Source of the DNA: an uncultured Methylococcaceae bacterium
Lineage (GTDB): Bacteria; Pseudomonadota; Gammaproteobacteria; Methylococcales; Methylomonadaceae
Length of the DNA stretch: 47,774 nt
Direction: 5' to 3'
Assembly (NCBI GenBank): GCA_903859415.1
Contig: CAIOMN010000170.1
Coordinates: 1-47,774, forward strand
The notes beneath the pieces were generated by a model. The model ran no database searches. It was not told the origin of the DNA and worked only from the letters and a program-made list of their open reading frames with translations. Below are positions 34,807 through 44,291 of this stretch, piece after piece (the stretch's first letter is position 1; the number at the start of each line of letters is the position of its first letter). Made by a program: the position numbers and the translations under genes.

Positions 34807-35835
34807 ATGTCAAGGAAACTGAAACAGGTCATCTTGTCTTGGTGGTTGTTGTATCCCCTTTTTATTTTGTTTTGTGCTCCAGCTTTTGCTGAATCGCTAG
34901 ATATATATCGGGTGTTAGGCCTGGATAAATCTCAGCTTACTGAGTTAGATAAAAGCCAGCCTATTGCTTATGATTTAAAAGAAGGCAGTAGTAATGAACT
35001 TGCTGTGGGTGTGATCTGGTATTTTCCAGTTCCTTTAGAAAAAGTTGTTGAAAAGTTGCGAATTCAGGATCCTGACATGCTAGACATAGATGTAACAGCT
35101 CACGGGATTTTGACAGAACATAGTGGAATGGGTGCACTTAAGGCCGCAATTTTCTCAAAAGAAGAAGCCCTGAATTTATTAGAGGCCGAGCCTGGGGACG
35201 AATTTAATTTATCCAGCCATGAGTTCGAAAAGCTCAAAGCTTTCAGGCATACGCTTAAAAGGACTCCTCAAAGAACCATCGAGGATGCAGCCGGAGAGTA
35301 TTTTCGAGAGATTCTTTTACAGCGTCATGATGCCTATCGTCGTGGGGGTATCAATGCAATATCGCCCTATGTACGTAAACACGGCACAGAGTCGAAGCCA
35401 TCTATAGAATTACGCCAGGCTGCAGTTGAAAGTGATCTATTGTCGCTATACTTTCCAGATTTGCTAAAAGATTGGCTGGACTATCCGAAAGCTTTGCCTG
35501 CTGGGGCCAGCGAAGTGTTTCCCTGGATTGAAAAGTACGTTGAAGGCCGCTCTGCGATTATTCTTAGACACCGCATTACGATGGATTGGAATGGGGGCGT
35601 ATTAGTGTTAACACGCGAATACTATACGCCACATTCATATAATTCCAGTCAATGGATAACTGGCTGCCTACCTTATCGAGAGGGGACCGTAGTCTTTCAG
35701 CAGGTGCGTAGCTTTACCGACCAAGTAGCGGGAACTGGTAGTACAATCAAGCACTTGGTAGGTAGAGAGTTGCTGCAAGACAAAATGGTAAAGTCATTAG
35801 AACGTCTTTGCGTGCTCTTGGGAAGCTGTACTTGA
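34807..35835 (+). CDS. Exported protein of unknown function
   Basis: 342 residues from the ATG at 34807, chosen because CCAGGAG lies about 7 bases upstream and a clean signal peptide follows (basic SRKLKQ, then WWLLYPLFILFCAPAFA, cleavage before ES). The frame is open 41 codons further back without support. The mature protein has no recognised domain; it is mixed helix and strand with many charged residues, including TIEDAAGEYFREILLQRHDAYRRGG and a C-terminal GRSAIILRHRITMDWNGGV strand region. It ends with two cysteines in LCVLLGSCT that could pair. Divergent from the PhoD-like gene and convergent with the Rieske gene. I offer no function. Confidence 0.75.
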   Translation: MSRKLKQVILSWWLLYPLFILFCAPAFAESLDIYRVLGLDKSQLTELDKSQPIAYDLKEGSSNELAVGVIWYFPVPLEKVVEKLRIQDPDMLDIDVTAHGILTEHSGMGALKAAIFSKEEALNLLEAEPGDEFNLSSHEFEKLKAFRHTLKRTPQRTIEDAAGEYFREILLQRHDAYRRGGINAISPYVRKHGTESKPSIELRQAAVESDLLSLYFPDLLKDWLDYPKALPAGASEVFPWIEKYVEGRSAIILRHRITMDWNGGVLVLTREYYTPHSYNSSQWITGCLPYREGTVVFQQVRSFTDQVAGTGSTIKHLVGRELLQDKMVKSLERLCVLLGSCT

Positions 35836-35851
35836 ACTCACTACCAAGTTA

Positions 35852-36955
35852 TTACAAGCTACTAGCCTGCGTGGTTTCCTTTCTGGACAGATGTTCTTCC
35901 CACTTGCGGGCGGTAAGCCGTTGAAACATCGGTACTACGGGGTTAAGTTCGATAGGTGGAGCATCCCAATAGCTTTCATAAGCTAACATCTCTGCTTCAA
36001 GGGCGATGCCATCTTCTTGTAGTATGGGTTTAAACACCAAGGGTTTGGCGATATTCAGTACGAGTTGGGTGAGCCACTTCGGAGTTTTCATTGAAATCAG
36101 TGGAATCGTCAAGGCGTCGAAATAAAACAGAAAAAATACTCGGGTGGTTTGTTCGTTGATCGGTAGCATAAATGACCAGTTTTTTATGCTATCACCCGTA
36201 TTGGTCCATTGATAGGGATATTGGTAACATAACTCGATAGAACGGGTATTGACCCGTTTGCGGTCAACAAAAATACCAGAAATCCGACCTCCGGCCATAT
36301 AGGCATCGTAAGTCAGGTAAACTCTATGCTCATCGGCTTCGTGGTGGGTTAGTTTGGCATCAATGAAAGGCTTGTATTTACGGTGTAAGAAGGCGTGTGA
36401 GAAGTCACAGATATTGTCCATTACCATCGAATGATGGGTTTTCCACGTAAGGTCTGAGACAAAGTTGGCCCAAGGGCTCGTTCCAGTGAGTTCGGGGATC
36501 ACTGGGATCAAGTGTTCACTGGCTAGTTCATGATTGCCAGGAAACAACCAGATCAGGCCATAACGAACTTGCACCGGGTAAGTTTTCAGTTGTTTCTTAA
36601 TCAGGGGTTTACCAAAGTTATCATGCGAATAGTCCTCCAACTGGCCTTCTTTATTGAAGGACCAACCATGGTAAGCGCAACGCAGATTACACTTATCCAC
36701 AGCGCCATGAGTGAGCTTGAGTTGGCGGTGTGGGCAACGGTTCTCTAATGCGGCAAGCTGGCTATCTTCACCACGGTAGAGGGCTATGGACGTATTCCAG
36801 AAGGTAATCTCTTTCACTTGGCCTTTTTTAACTGCATTATCATATTCCACCACGTACCAGCGATCTGGGTCCATGCCGGAGGCGCGAGCTTTTTGTCGTG
36901 GATTCTTGGCTGCCGCAAAGCTAGGTGGGGGGGATTTCGTCTTCGCGTTGTTCAT
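35852..36955 (-). CDS. sdmA: Rieske oxygenase, probable sterol C-4 demethylase SdmA
   Basis: 367 residues. Rieske ligands: Cys74-x-His76 (RCPHRQ) and Cys93-x2-His96 (CAYHGW). Mononuclear iron: DNICDFSHAFLH (about 180-191), giving the Asp/His set of ring-hydroxylating oxygenases. No aromatic-degradation partner genes are nearby. Instead the next gene is an NAD(P)-dependent extended SDR; this Rieske plus reductase pair is what Methylococcus capsulatus uses (SdmA, SdmB) to remove C-4 methyl groups from sterols. The gene begins 43 bases behind sdmB on the same strand. The family match (MDPDRWYVVEYDNAVKKG and a Rieske VaO-like layout) is good, but the sterol substrate is inferred from context. Confidence 0.65.
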   Translation of the reverse strand: MNNAKTKSPPPSFAAAKNPRQKARASGMDPDRWYVVEYDNAVKKGQVKEITFWNTSIALYRGEDSQLAALENRCPHRQLKLTHGAVDKCNLRCAYHGWSFNKEGQLEDYSHDNFGKPLIKKQLKTYPVQVRYGLIWLFPGNHELASEHLIPVIPELTGTSPWANFVSDLTWKTHHSMVMDNICDFSHAFLHRKYKPFIDAKLTHHEADEHRVYLTYDAYMAGGRISGIFVDRKRVNTRSIELCYQYPYQWTNTGDSIKNWSFMLPINEQTTRVFFLFYFDALTIPLISMKTPKWLTQLVLNIAKPLVFKPILQEDGIALEAEMLAYESYWDAPPIELNPVVPMFQRLTARKWEEHLSRKETTQASSL

Positions 36956-36998
36956 ATTTGAGGCTCTGGTTCGTGGTTAAGGTAGGATGAATGTTTAT

Positions 36999-38015
36999 TT
37001 ATCTGGCTGGGACAATCAAGCCTCGGCGCACGAAATCGTCATAGGCTTCCCTCACTGCCTGGGATAATTCTGTCGGCTGATAGCCTAATTCATGTTTCGC
37101 TTTGTCATGGCTTGCCCTGCGGTGCATTTGCAGCAAGCGCACTGCACCTGGTGTAAATCGTCGAGGTCGGTTGGGGAACGCTCGGTACCAGGTTTTGTCG
37201 GCTACTTCTGCTAGTGTGGCCATCAGCAAGGGTGGCAGTCGTAACCTCGGCAATGGGCAGCCGGTGACATCGCGGAATATCGATAACAGATCATCCACAC
37301 TGGCGTAGGCGGTGCCAAAAATATATTTCTGTCCGGAACGGCCATGCTGCATGGCTAAAATATGGCCCTTTGCAATATCGTGGCTGGACACAAATTCAAA
37401 TCCGCCGGGAATGTAAGCACGTAGTGAGCCATTAGCATAATCGATCAGGACACGACCCATGCGCGAGGGAACATAATCATGCGGGCCGATGATGGCACAG
37501 GAGGTGGCAATGACGACATTGAGGCCATTGGCATGGGCTTTGAGGCATTCATGTTCGGTTAAATGTTTGGTAAAACCGTACGGTAGATGGCGATCAAATG
37601 GGTAAAAAGGCATGTCCTCATGACTAGACATATCGGGTTCGTAGCCAGTGGCACTCAGTGAACCTGACACCACTACTTTTTTAATGTTGTGTAGATCTGC
37701 TGATTTGAGTATATTAATGGTGCCGAGAACGTTAGTATCGAATATTTCGCGCTTATGGGTCGCATTACCGTCGATGGTCGAAACCAAGGCGGCGCAATGG
37801 TAAATATGGTCGCAACCACGCACCGCATTAGATACTTCTTTGTTGTTGCGAAGATCCGCATCAACACGTTCTATGTCAAGACCTTCTAGCGCGCCGTTGT
37901 CTTGTTGGGTGCGCATCATCACCCGCACTTGCTCACCTTCTGCGATCAAATGGCGAACCAGATTTGCTCCCAAGTGCCCGGTGGCTCCTGTAATCAAAGT
38001 GATACCAGTGCTCAT
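36999..38015 (-). CDS. sdmB: Extended SDR (3-beta-hydroxysteroid dehydrogenase-like), probable SdmB
   Basis: 338 residues. NAD(P) motif GATGHLGANLV (10-20), the catalytic Tyr146-x3-Lys150 (YGFTK), SGSLSATGY in the Ser position, and a C-terminal substrate domain. The fold matches the 3-beta-HSD/epimerase group. SdmB in Methylococcus oxidises and decarboxylates the C-4 carboxyl made by SdmA, which fits its place directly before the Rieske oxygenase gene. The alternative is a hopanoid-associated or sugar epimerase; without squalene cyclase genes in view this cannot be settled. First gene of the two-gene unit; the leader of 240 bases has no clear promoter. Confidence 0.65.
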   Translation of the reverse strand: MSTGITLITGATGHLGANLVRHLIAEGEQVRVMMRTQQDNGALEGLDIERVDADLRNNKEVSNAVRGCDHIYHCAALVSTIDGNATHKREIFDTNVLGTINILKSADLHNIKKVVVSGSLSATGYEPDMSSHEDMPFYPFDRHLPYGFTKHLTEHECLKAHANGLNVVIATSCAIIGPHDYVPSRMGRVLIDYANGSLRAYIPGGFEFVSSHDIAKGHILAMQHGRSGQKYIFGTAYASVDDLLSIFRDVTGCPLPRLRLPPLLMATLAEVADKTWYRAFPNRPRRFTPGAVRLLQMHRRASHDKAKHELGYQPTELSQAVREAYDDFVRRGLIVPAR

Positions 38016-38224
38016 GTTATTGTCCTATCGTAAGTCTATTTTATGGGGACTGATTTAAATTTCTTAACTGCTTCTCTAAGCGGTAAGTATTGTTCAAGTA
38101 TTTTAGACGATAACTTAAATATAAGATGTTTAACCGATCAGGAGTTTAACACATAAAATAGATCCCTTATGTACTTTAGGGATGAGTCACTATTCGTTGA
38201 AATTAGCCTCAAAAGTTCAGGAGT

Positions 38225-38244
38225 CCCCCGGAAAAAGCCGAGGG
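38225..38244 (-). terminator. Hairpin after the lipoprotein gene
   Basis: CCCTCGG and CCGGGGG (minus strand, one G-T pair) form a 7-base stem with a 6-base loop, 15 bases after the lipoprotein stop. GC-rich but no T-run follows. A smaller ATCCCT/AGGGAT repeat lies at 38162-38183. Confidence 0.45.
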
Positions 38245-38258
38245 ATGGGCTTGTATAA

Positions 38259-38723
38259 TTACTGTACCAAAGCCCATTGCCCAGTTTGTGGATTCAAACA
38301 GGCGATACGATTTTCATTTAGCTTTTGTCCATTTGGCAACGTTACCACTTCCTGCAGGTTTTGGCATTGCTGTTGAGATTGTGTATTGTAATTTTGTTGG
38401 CCAACAGGATTGAGTTGCATTGAGCTGCCCGTTTGTGGATTAACCCATTGCTGATTTTGGGTTATTGATCCAGATTGAACAGCGTTGTTTAATTGTTGTA
38501 AGCGAAAAGTTTGGTCAGCGGAGGGTAGTTGTGAGCCAATCTGACCATTTAAAACGCTGCCAACCATGTTTTGCAACATCACACTTTCCAATGAATTCAT
38601 TAGTGCAGGATTGGCGCTCGCAACGCCTGGAACTCCACTACCCGTATTGGGGCCAAGACAGCCGGTTAGTACAGTTAAGGAAAAGCCATATCCAAGCGCT
38701 GTAAATTTATTCAAATGTTTCAT
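38259..38723 (-). CDS. Lipoprotein, surface-antigen-like
   Basis: 154 residues with a lipobox LTGC, lipidated Cys22. The mature part is rich in Asn, Gln and Ser. A C-terminal domain (about 95-154) with a repeat of the form NPQTG and the strand VTLPNGQKLNENRIACLNPQTGQW resembles the small beta domain found in surface antigens of proteobacteria. Cys residues in QQCQN and RIACLN could pair. A lipoprotein fixed in the outer membrane is likely, role unknown. It stands alone, divergent from ihfB. Confidence 0.7.
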   Translation of the reverse strand: MKHLNKFTALGYGFSLTVLTGCLGPNTGSGVPGVASANPALMNSLESVMLQNMVGSVLNGQIGSQLPSADQTFRLQQLNNAVQSGSITQNQQWVNPQTGSSMQLNPVGQQNYNTQSQQQCQNLQEVVTLPNGQKLNENRIACLNPQTGQWALVQ

Positions 38724-38905
38724 AAGATTACACCATTAAGAGCTAATAAGAAATACTGAGATCGTATCAAAAAAATTTGGGGGATCATAACAGAATAAAT
38801 AAAGCTAATCACTAGGTGTTTATCAGCTTATATCTTATCCCGGTGAAATTATGCTTTGCTGGGCGTATACTGAATCGCTATAGTGGTTTCATATGTGAGG
38901 CAAAC

Positions 38906-39220
38906 ATGCTTAAGTCAGAACTTATTAATATTATCGCTAATAAACAACAGCATTTAAAGCTTAAGGATGTAGATTTGGCGGTTGATTGTATTATTGAAAC
39001 GATGAGTCAGGCGCTAATTGCAAACGATAGAATAGAAATTAGAGGATTTGGCGCATTCACATTGCATTACCATCGCGCGCGATTAGGGCGAAATCCAAAA
39101 ACAGGTGAGAGTTTGAATTTGTCTGCAAAGTACGCACTTCGATTTAAGCCGGGCAAAGAGTTAAGAGATCGAGTTAATGGCTCTATCCTTGCTGCACCGA
39201 TTATTATGTCTGACGAGTGA
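38906..39220 (+). CDS. ihfB: Integration host factor beta subunit (IHF/HU family)
   Basis: 104 residues from the ATG at 38906, preceded by GTGAGG; the frame is open further back without a ribosome site. DNA-binding protein with the family core [28 protein letters not shown] and the end [25 protein letters not shown] matches the IHF-beta start, so IhfB is preferred over HU. It bends DNA at sigma-54 promoters and in recombination. The usual upstream neighbour rpsA is absent. It is shorter at the N-terminus than the open frame. Confidence 0.85.
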   Translation: MLKSELINIIANKQQHLKLKDVDLAVDCIIETMSQALIANDRIEIRGFGAFTLHYHRARLGRNPKTGESLNLSAKYALRFKPGKELRDRVNGSILAAPIIMSDE

Positions 39221-39335
39221 CTTCCGTTTTTTAGTTAATACAATCAGGATGGTTCTTTTGGGTTGGTGCCTGTAATTGGTTAGTGATCCTTATTTTAGGT
39301 ATGATGGTCTTTTTTGATTGTCACTCTGTCCATCT

Positions 39336-42206
39336 ATGTCTATTATTAATAGTCTTGCATCCGAACTCGATCAGTTACCTGTGAATCTGCACGCCCCTTT
39401 AATCGTCCTGTTGGAGCAGTGGGAAGAGAAGCGGGTAGCATCTAATTTAGTTTTTCACCCAACATCAGAGATAGTCTCATCACTAGTAAAGGTTTGGTCC
39501 TCAAGTTTGTTCGTTGCAGAAAGTTGTATTCGGCAACCTGAGATTTTACTTGATTTGGTCTTGAGTGGTGATTTGTTAGCAAGTTATGAAGAACAGCGAT
39601 ATGCAGATACATTAGCTAGGATAGCGGTCACTAGCGAAGCTCAGTTAATGCAACTGTTACGACATTTCCGCCGGCGTGAAATGATAAGAATTGCCTGGCG
39701 TGATTTAGCCGGTTGGGCGCCCTTATCTGAAACATTGGCAGAGGTCTCCTGGTTGGCGGATGCCTGTATTCAGTCTGCACTTGCCACTCTTTATCATGAA
39801 GCGTGTGAAAAGCGCGGTACACCTTTATTACCTGATGGGAGTCCACAACAAATCGTTGTTTTAGGCATGGGAAAGCTAGGTGCCTATGAGCTCAATTATT
39901 CGTCTGACATTGATTTGATATTTGCTTATGCAGAAAATGGGGTTTTGTCTGATAGAAAAGAAACTAGTTATAGCGAGTTTTTTACCCGTCTTTGTCAGCG
40001 CTTGATTAAGGTGTTGGACGAAATTACTGTAGACGATTTTGTTTTTCGTACCGATATACGCCTAAGGCCATTTGGTGATAGCGGCCCCGTTATTATGAGC
40101 TTTGAGGGGATGGAAAATTATTATCAGACCCAAGCGCGAGAATGGGAACGCTATGCGATGATTAAAGCACGGCAGGTTGCGGGTGACTTTAAAACAGGGA
40201 GTCAGTTGATGGCTATGTTGAAATCGTTCGTTTATAGACGCTATCTTGATTATGGCGCGTTTGAAGAGTTACGTTCTTTGAAGATGCAGATAACTCAAGA
40301 GCTAAGGCGCAAAGACCGTATGGATAATGTTAAGTTGGGGCCGGGCGGTATTCGAGAATGTGAGTTTATTGGTCAGGTATTTCAATTGATACGCGGTGGT
40401 AATGAAAAAACCTTGCAAGTACGCCCTATTCTTGAAGTGCTTAACCGTCTCGGAGAATTGGGCTTATTAACGAAGGCTGATGCTGAGCAATTAAAAAGCT
40501 CTTATTGTTTTTTAAGACGCGTTGAAAATCATATTCAGCAATATAAAGATCAACAAACTCATGATTTACCCATGAGCGTCGAAGTTCAACAGCGTCTGGC
40601 TTATTCTTTGGATTATCCTGATTGGAGCAGTTTTAAAGAACAATTGGATAGTGTTAGATCGGATGTTCATGCAGTTTTTGATCAAGTCTTTTCTGTTTCT
40701 AAATTAGCCATAATAGATCAGCGTAGTTTACAAGTTTGGAATGGTGCGGCTGATGAAACTGAATTACAGGCAAATTTGAGTGAATTGGGTTTTAAGCTGG
40801 CAGCAGATAGCTTGCTGACTATCAAGTATTTTAAACATGCAGCGTCGATTAGGCGGTTGACTAATAAAGGAGCGCAGGTTCTAGATAGATTGATGCCGCA
40901 ATTGCTGGTTGCTTTGCAACAGGTCAGTAATCCTGATATTACGTTAAAGCGCTTGTTAGGATTATTTGAAGCGGTAGCGGGTAGAAATGTTTATCTGGCT
41001 TTATTGGCTGAAAACACAGACGCTTTGGCACAATTATTAAGGCTGGTGTCGGCCAGTGCCTGGTTATGTGATTATTTAGCGTTATATCCCGTGCTGTTTG
41101 ATGAGTTGCTGGATGTGCGTTCTTTATATGAGCCACTCAAAAAAGAGGCACTGGATAAACAGTTAGCGGATTTATTAGCGCCCATTGACGTTCAAGATCT
41201 TGAACAATTAATGATAACCCTACGACAATTTAAACATATTAATGTGTTAAAGGTCGCCGCTGCGGATATTATGGGCGTGATTTCGGTGATGGTGGTCAGT
41301 GATTATTTGACTTACATTGCTGAAAGCGTTGTGGCTCAAGTGATTGAGCGGGCCTGGCTGATTCTCACTGAAAAGCACGGCTTTCCATCAGGCCGTGATC
41401 GACAGTTGACTGGCTTTGCTGTAATAGGATTTGGGAAGTTGGGTGGAATTGAGCTGGCTTATGGCTCTGATCTGGATTTGGTGTTTTTGTATGATTGTCC
41501 AGACGGTAACGCCTTAACCAATGGTGAGAAACCAATAGTTTGTACGCAATTTTATGGACGGCTAGGTTTAAAGGTTAGGCATATTCTGGATACTAAACTC
41601 TTGTCGGGCGTGCTTTATGATGTTGATATGCGCTTACGCCCCAATGGTGATTCAGGTTTGTTGGTCACTCAGATCAATACTTATGAGGCTTACTTACAAA
41701 ATGAGGCGTGGACGTGGGAGCATCAGGCTTTGGTGAGAGGGCGTTTTATAGCAGGCGATTTGCAGTTAAAGGTTGCGTATGAAAGGATTCGGCATCAGGT
41801 ATTAAGCCTGCCCAGAGAATTATCGCAGTTGAAAGCGGACGTGCGAGTAATGCGTGAAAAAATGCGCGATGCTTTAGCCACAAAACAAATTCACCAGTTT
41901 GATTTAAAGCATAGTAAGGGCGGGATTGCTGATATTGAGTTTATAGTGCAATTTGGGATTTTAGCGCGAGCTGCAAAAAACTCAGTCCTAACAACTTATA
42001 CAGATAATGTTCGTTTACTCGAAGGCTTACAAGAGGATGGTTTTATGTCCAAAGCAGATGCTCAAGTTCTCACAACAGCTTATTGTACTTATCGTGACGT
42101 GGGGCATAAGCGAGTTTTACAAGGTGAAAACGTTATCATCAACGAGGTTGAAGTGGCGGATTTAAGTCAACAAGTTGAGCGAATTTGGCATTATATTATG
42201 GGGTAA
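39336..42206 (+). CDS. glnE: Glutamine synthetase adenylyltransferase/deadenylase
   Basis: About 956 residues, the usual GlnE length. Two nucleotidyltransferase domains: the N-terminal deadenylylase half with SSDIDLIFAY (about residue 190) and RLRPFGDSGP, and the C-terminal adenylyltransferase half with GSDLDLVFLYD (about 710) and RLRPNGDSG. Both have their metal Asp pair. Helical linkers carry the GGIRECEFIGQ and GGIADIEFIVQ motifs that follow each domain. It adds or removes AMP on glutamine synthetase according to PII state. ATG at 39336 is chosen over an upstream TTG six codons earlier. A T-rich 115-base gap separates it from ihfB. Confidence 0.96.
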   Translation: MSIINSLASELDQLPVNLHAPLIVLLEQWEEKRVASNLVFHPTSEIVSSLVKVWSSSLFVAESCIRQPEILLDLVLSGDLLASYEEQRYADTLARIAVTSEAQLMQLLRHFRRREMIRIAWRDLAGWAPLSETLAEVSWLADACIQSALATLYHEACEKRGTPLLPDGSPQQIVVLGMGKLGAYELNYSSDIDLIFAYAENGVLSDRKETSYSEFFTRLCQRLIKVLDEITVDDFVFRTDIRLRPFGDSGPVIMSFEGMENYYQTQAREWERYAMIKARQVAGDFKTGSQLMAMLKSFVYRRYLDYGAFEELRSLKMQITQELRRKDRMDNVKLGPGGIRECEFIGQVFQLIRGGNEKTLQVRPILEVLNRLGELGLLTKADAEQLKSSYCFLRRVENHIQQYKDQQTHDLPMSVEVQQRLAYSLDYPDWSSFKEQLDSVRSDVHAVFDQVFSVSKLAIIDQRSLQVWNGAADETELQANLSELGFKLAADSLLTIKYFKHAASIRRLTNKGAQVLDRLMPQLLVALQQVSNPDITLKRLLGLFEAVAGRNVYLALLAENTDALAQLLRLVSASAWLCDYLALYPVLFDELLDVRSLYEPLKKEALDKQLADLLAPIDVQDLEQLMITLRQFKHINVLKVAAADIMGVISVMVVSDYLTYIAESVVAQVIERAWLILTEKHGFPSGRDRQLTGFAVIGFGKLGGIELAYGSDLDLVFLYDCPDGNALTNGEKPIVCTQFYGRLGLKVRHILDTKLLSGVLYDVDMRLRPNGDSGLLVTQINTYEAYLQNEAWTWEHQALVRGRFIAGDLQLKVAYERIRHQVLSLPRELSQLKADVRVMREKMRDALATKQIHQFDLKHSKGGIADIEFIVQFGILARAAKNSVLTTYTDNVRLLEGLQEDGFMSKADAQVLTTAYCTYRDVGHKRVLQGENVIINEVEVADLSQQVERIWHYIMG

Positions 42207-42237
42207 ACGATATGTTTGTCATGCAGAGGTCATATAA

Positions 42238-42255
42238 ATGTCATTTATTTGTAAT
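42238..42255 (+). promoter_or_regulatory. Pho-box-like site before the secreted phosphodiesterase
   Basis: The 18 bases ATGTCATTTATTTGTAAT match the E. coli Pho-box consensus (CTGTCATAWAWCTGTCAY) at 14 positions, with a strong first TGTCAT. It is 58 bases before the start codon of a secreted phosphatase-family gene, a fitting place for PhoB. The -10 box is unclear (TTATCT near 42272 is a candidate). Confidence 0.5.
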
Positions 42256-42313
42256 ATGTCTTTGTTACTGTCTTATCTCTTACCTTTCCTAATGCTGTAG
42301 AGAGATATAATCC

Positions 42314-44113
42314 ATGAAAATAGATAACCCCCTGATTTCACTTGCCGTTAGTATGGCTTTAAGTGCTGTCGCGATGACCACTGTAAATGCTGCGCCTGCT
42401 GTCAGTTCGCCAGTTAAGCACGTTTTGTTGATTTCAGTTGATGGCTTACACCAAACTGATTTGGATTGGTTTGTAAAAAATAATCCAAATTCGACTTTAG
42501 CGGCTATGATTAATTATGGTGTTTATTATAAAAATGCCCTGACTCCATTTCCTTCTGACTCGTTCCCCGGTTTAGTAGGTCAGTTAACCGGTGGGAATCC
42601 AAGGTCAGCAGGTATTTATTATGATGATGGTTATAGCCGTGGTGAATTACCGCTTGGAACAACAAAAACTGATTGTAAAGCAGGCAACGTTGCTTTAGGT
42701 GCAGAAGTTCAATATGCTGAAAACATCGAGCCAACGAATACAGCTGGTCAAATTTTGCTTGATGGTACTCAAGGTATTGCGGGCTTGTATCCAGTTAAAA
42801 CAATCACTCCTGGTTATTTAGATTCTGTTAATCCTACTAAAATCTTAAAGCTTGCGGGTGGTCCGGACGACGTTAGAAATATTTTGATTGATCCAACCCA
42901 GTTACCCGTTGATCCAATCAGTTGTAATCCGGTTTATCCTCATCAATATCTTTTAGTCAATACAGTATTTGAAGTTGCGAAAGCGGCTGGTTTACGCACT
43001 GCCTGGATTGACAAGCATCCTGCTTATGAAATACTGAACGGCCCTTCTGGCTACGGTATTGATGATTTATTTGCACCGGAAATTAATAGTGTTATCGATC
43101 TTGGTTCAGGGAATGATTGGACTAAAAGCAATATAAGTACTCAGCAATACGATACTATTCACGTTGCGGCTGTGATTAATGAGATCAATGGTTATGATCA
43201 CGCGGGTATCAACAAACACGGTACGCCAGCGGTTTTTGGTTTGAACTTTCAATCTGTTTCAACTGCACAAAAGCTCCCAAACTCTGCGACACCTGAAAAC
43301 GGTGATACAACTCAGTTAGGTGGTTATACCACAGTGAGTGGGGTTGCTGTTCCTGGTCCTGTTCTGCAAAGTGCATTGTATTTTGTTGATGATAGTTTAA
43401 AACAAATCGGCGATGCAATACTTAACAATCCAAATACTCAATTAAACACTGTCGTTATTCTCTCAGCCAAGCATGGACAGTCACCGCAAAATCGTAGTGA
43501 TTTGACCATAATTAACGATGGCACCCTAATAGATGCGCTGAACGCTGCCTGGGCTAAGCAAACTCCAAGCGATGCGCTGCCTTTGGTTGCTCATGCAATG
43601 GATGACGATGGTGTTTTGTTATGGTTGAATAATAGATCAACAACTGCAACAAGCTTTGCAAAGAGCTTTTTAACTAGTTATACCACAGGTGCTACAGTCA
43701 ATGGTGTGGTTGTTCCAGCTGGCATAGGTTCTGACGCTAGCGGAAATAAAACCGTTAAACCGTTCACTAGTGCAGGTTTAAGTAGCATTTACGCGGGTGC
43801 TGATGCCGCTGGTTTTATGGGTGTTAATCCATTAACTGATCACCGTTATCCTGATGTGATTGGTATCGCTACAGTTGGTTCAGTTTATGGGGGCAGTAAG
43901 TTGTCTAAACTGGCTGAACATGGTGGCAATTCAATTAACGATCGTCATGTTCCGATTGTTGGATGGGGCGCTAATTTGCCTGGTGGAGTAGTGATCAACA
44001 CAGCTGTTTCTACGATACAAATTGCACCTAGTATTTTGGCGTTACTAGGCCTTAATCCGCAAGATTTGAAAGCGGTTCAGTTAGAAGGTACTAGCGTATT
44101 ACCGTTACAATAA
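42314..44113 (+). CDS. Secreted type I phosphodiesterase/nucleotide pyrophosphatase-like protein
   Basis: 599 residues with a signal peptide (about 1-27, ending VNAAPA). Alkaline phosphatase superfamily, PF01663 type: metal Asp43 in ISVDGLH, the nucleophile at Ser83 in FPSDSFPG (most members have Thr), and later metal histidines in SAKHGQ and AEHGG-NSINDRHVPIVGWG. It would cleave phosphodiester or pyrophosphate bonds in the periplasm or outside the cell. A Pho-box-like site precedes it. It stands alone between glnE and ilvE. The Ser-for-Thr change and Lys in SAKHG (commonly SDHG) may alter activity. Confidence 0.82.
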   Translation: MKIDNPLISLAVSMALSAVAMTTVNAAPAVSSPVKHVLLISVDGLHQTDLDWFVKNNPNSTLAAMINYGVYYKNALTPFPSDSFPGLVGQLTGGNPRSAGIYYDDGYSRGELPLGTTKTDCKAGNVALGAEVQYAENIEPTNTAGQILLDGTQGIAGLYPVKTITPGYLDSVNPTKILKLAGGPDDVRNILIDPTQLPVDPISCNPVYPHQYLLVNTVFEVAKAAGLRTAWIDKHPAYEILNGPSGYGIDDLFAPEINSVIDLGSGNDWTKSNISTQQYDTIHVAAVINEINGYDHAGINKHGTPAVFGLNFQSVSTAQKLPNSATPENGDTTQLGGYTTVSGVAVPGPVLQSALYFVDDSLKQIGDAILNNPNTQLNTVVILSAKHGQSPQNRSDLTIINDGTLIDALNAAWAKQTPSDALPLVAHAMDDDGVLLWLNNRSTTATSFAKSFLTSYTTGATVNGVVVPAGIGSDASGNKTVKPFTSAGLSSIYAGADAAGFMGVNPLTDHRYPDVIGIATVGSVYGGSKLSKLAEHGGNSINDRHVPIVGWGANLPGGVVINTAVSTIQIAPSILALLGLNPQDLKAVQLEGTSVLPLQ

Positions 44114-44125
44114 TTGCATAATGCT

Positions 44126-44153
44126 TCATCAGGCGAGAAATCTCGCCTGATGA
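44126..44153 (+). terminator. Hairpin terminator after the phosphodiesterase gene
   Basis: A perfect 13-base stem, TCATCAGGCGAGA with TCTCGCCTGATGA, and a 2-base centre (effectively a small loop). It starts 12 bases after the stop codon. The following sequence is not T-rich, so termination may be Rho-assisted or the hairpin may act as an mRNA end. Confidence 0.6.
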
Positions 44154-44291
44154 TTCTGCAGACAAACTTCTTAAGGTGGTACTTCTGATCTTAAGTTTAT
44201 AGTACAATTCGAAATTTCATATAATCTATCCGGACTAGGCGCTGAATAGTTGTGATATTAGATACTATAAATCGATTTGGGGAATACAAAG

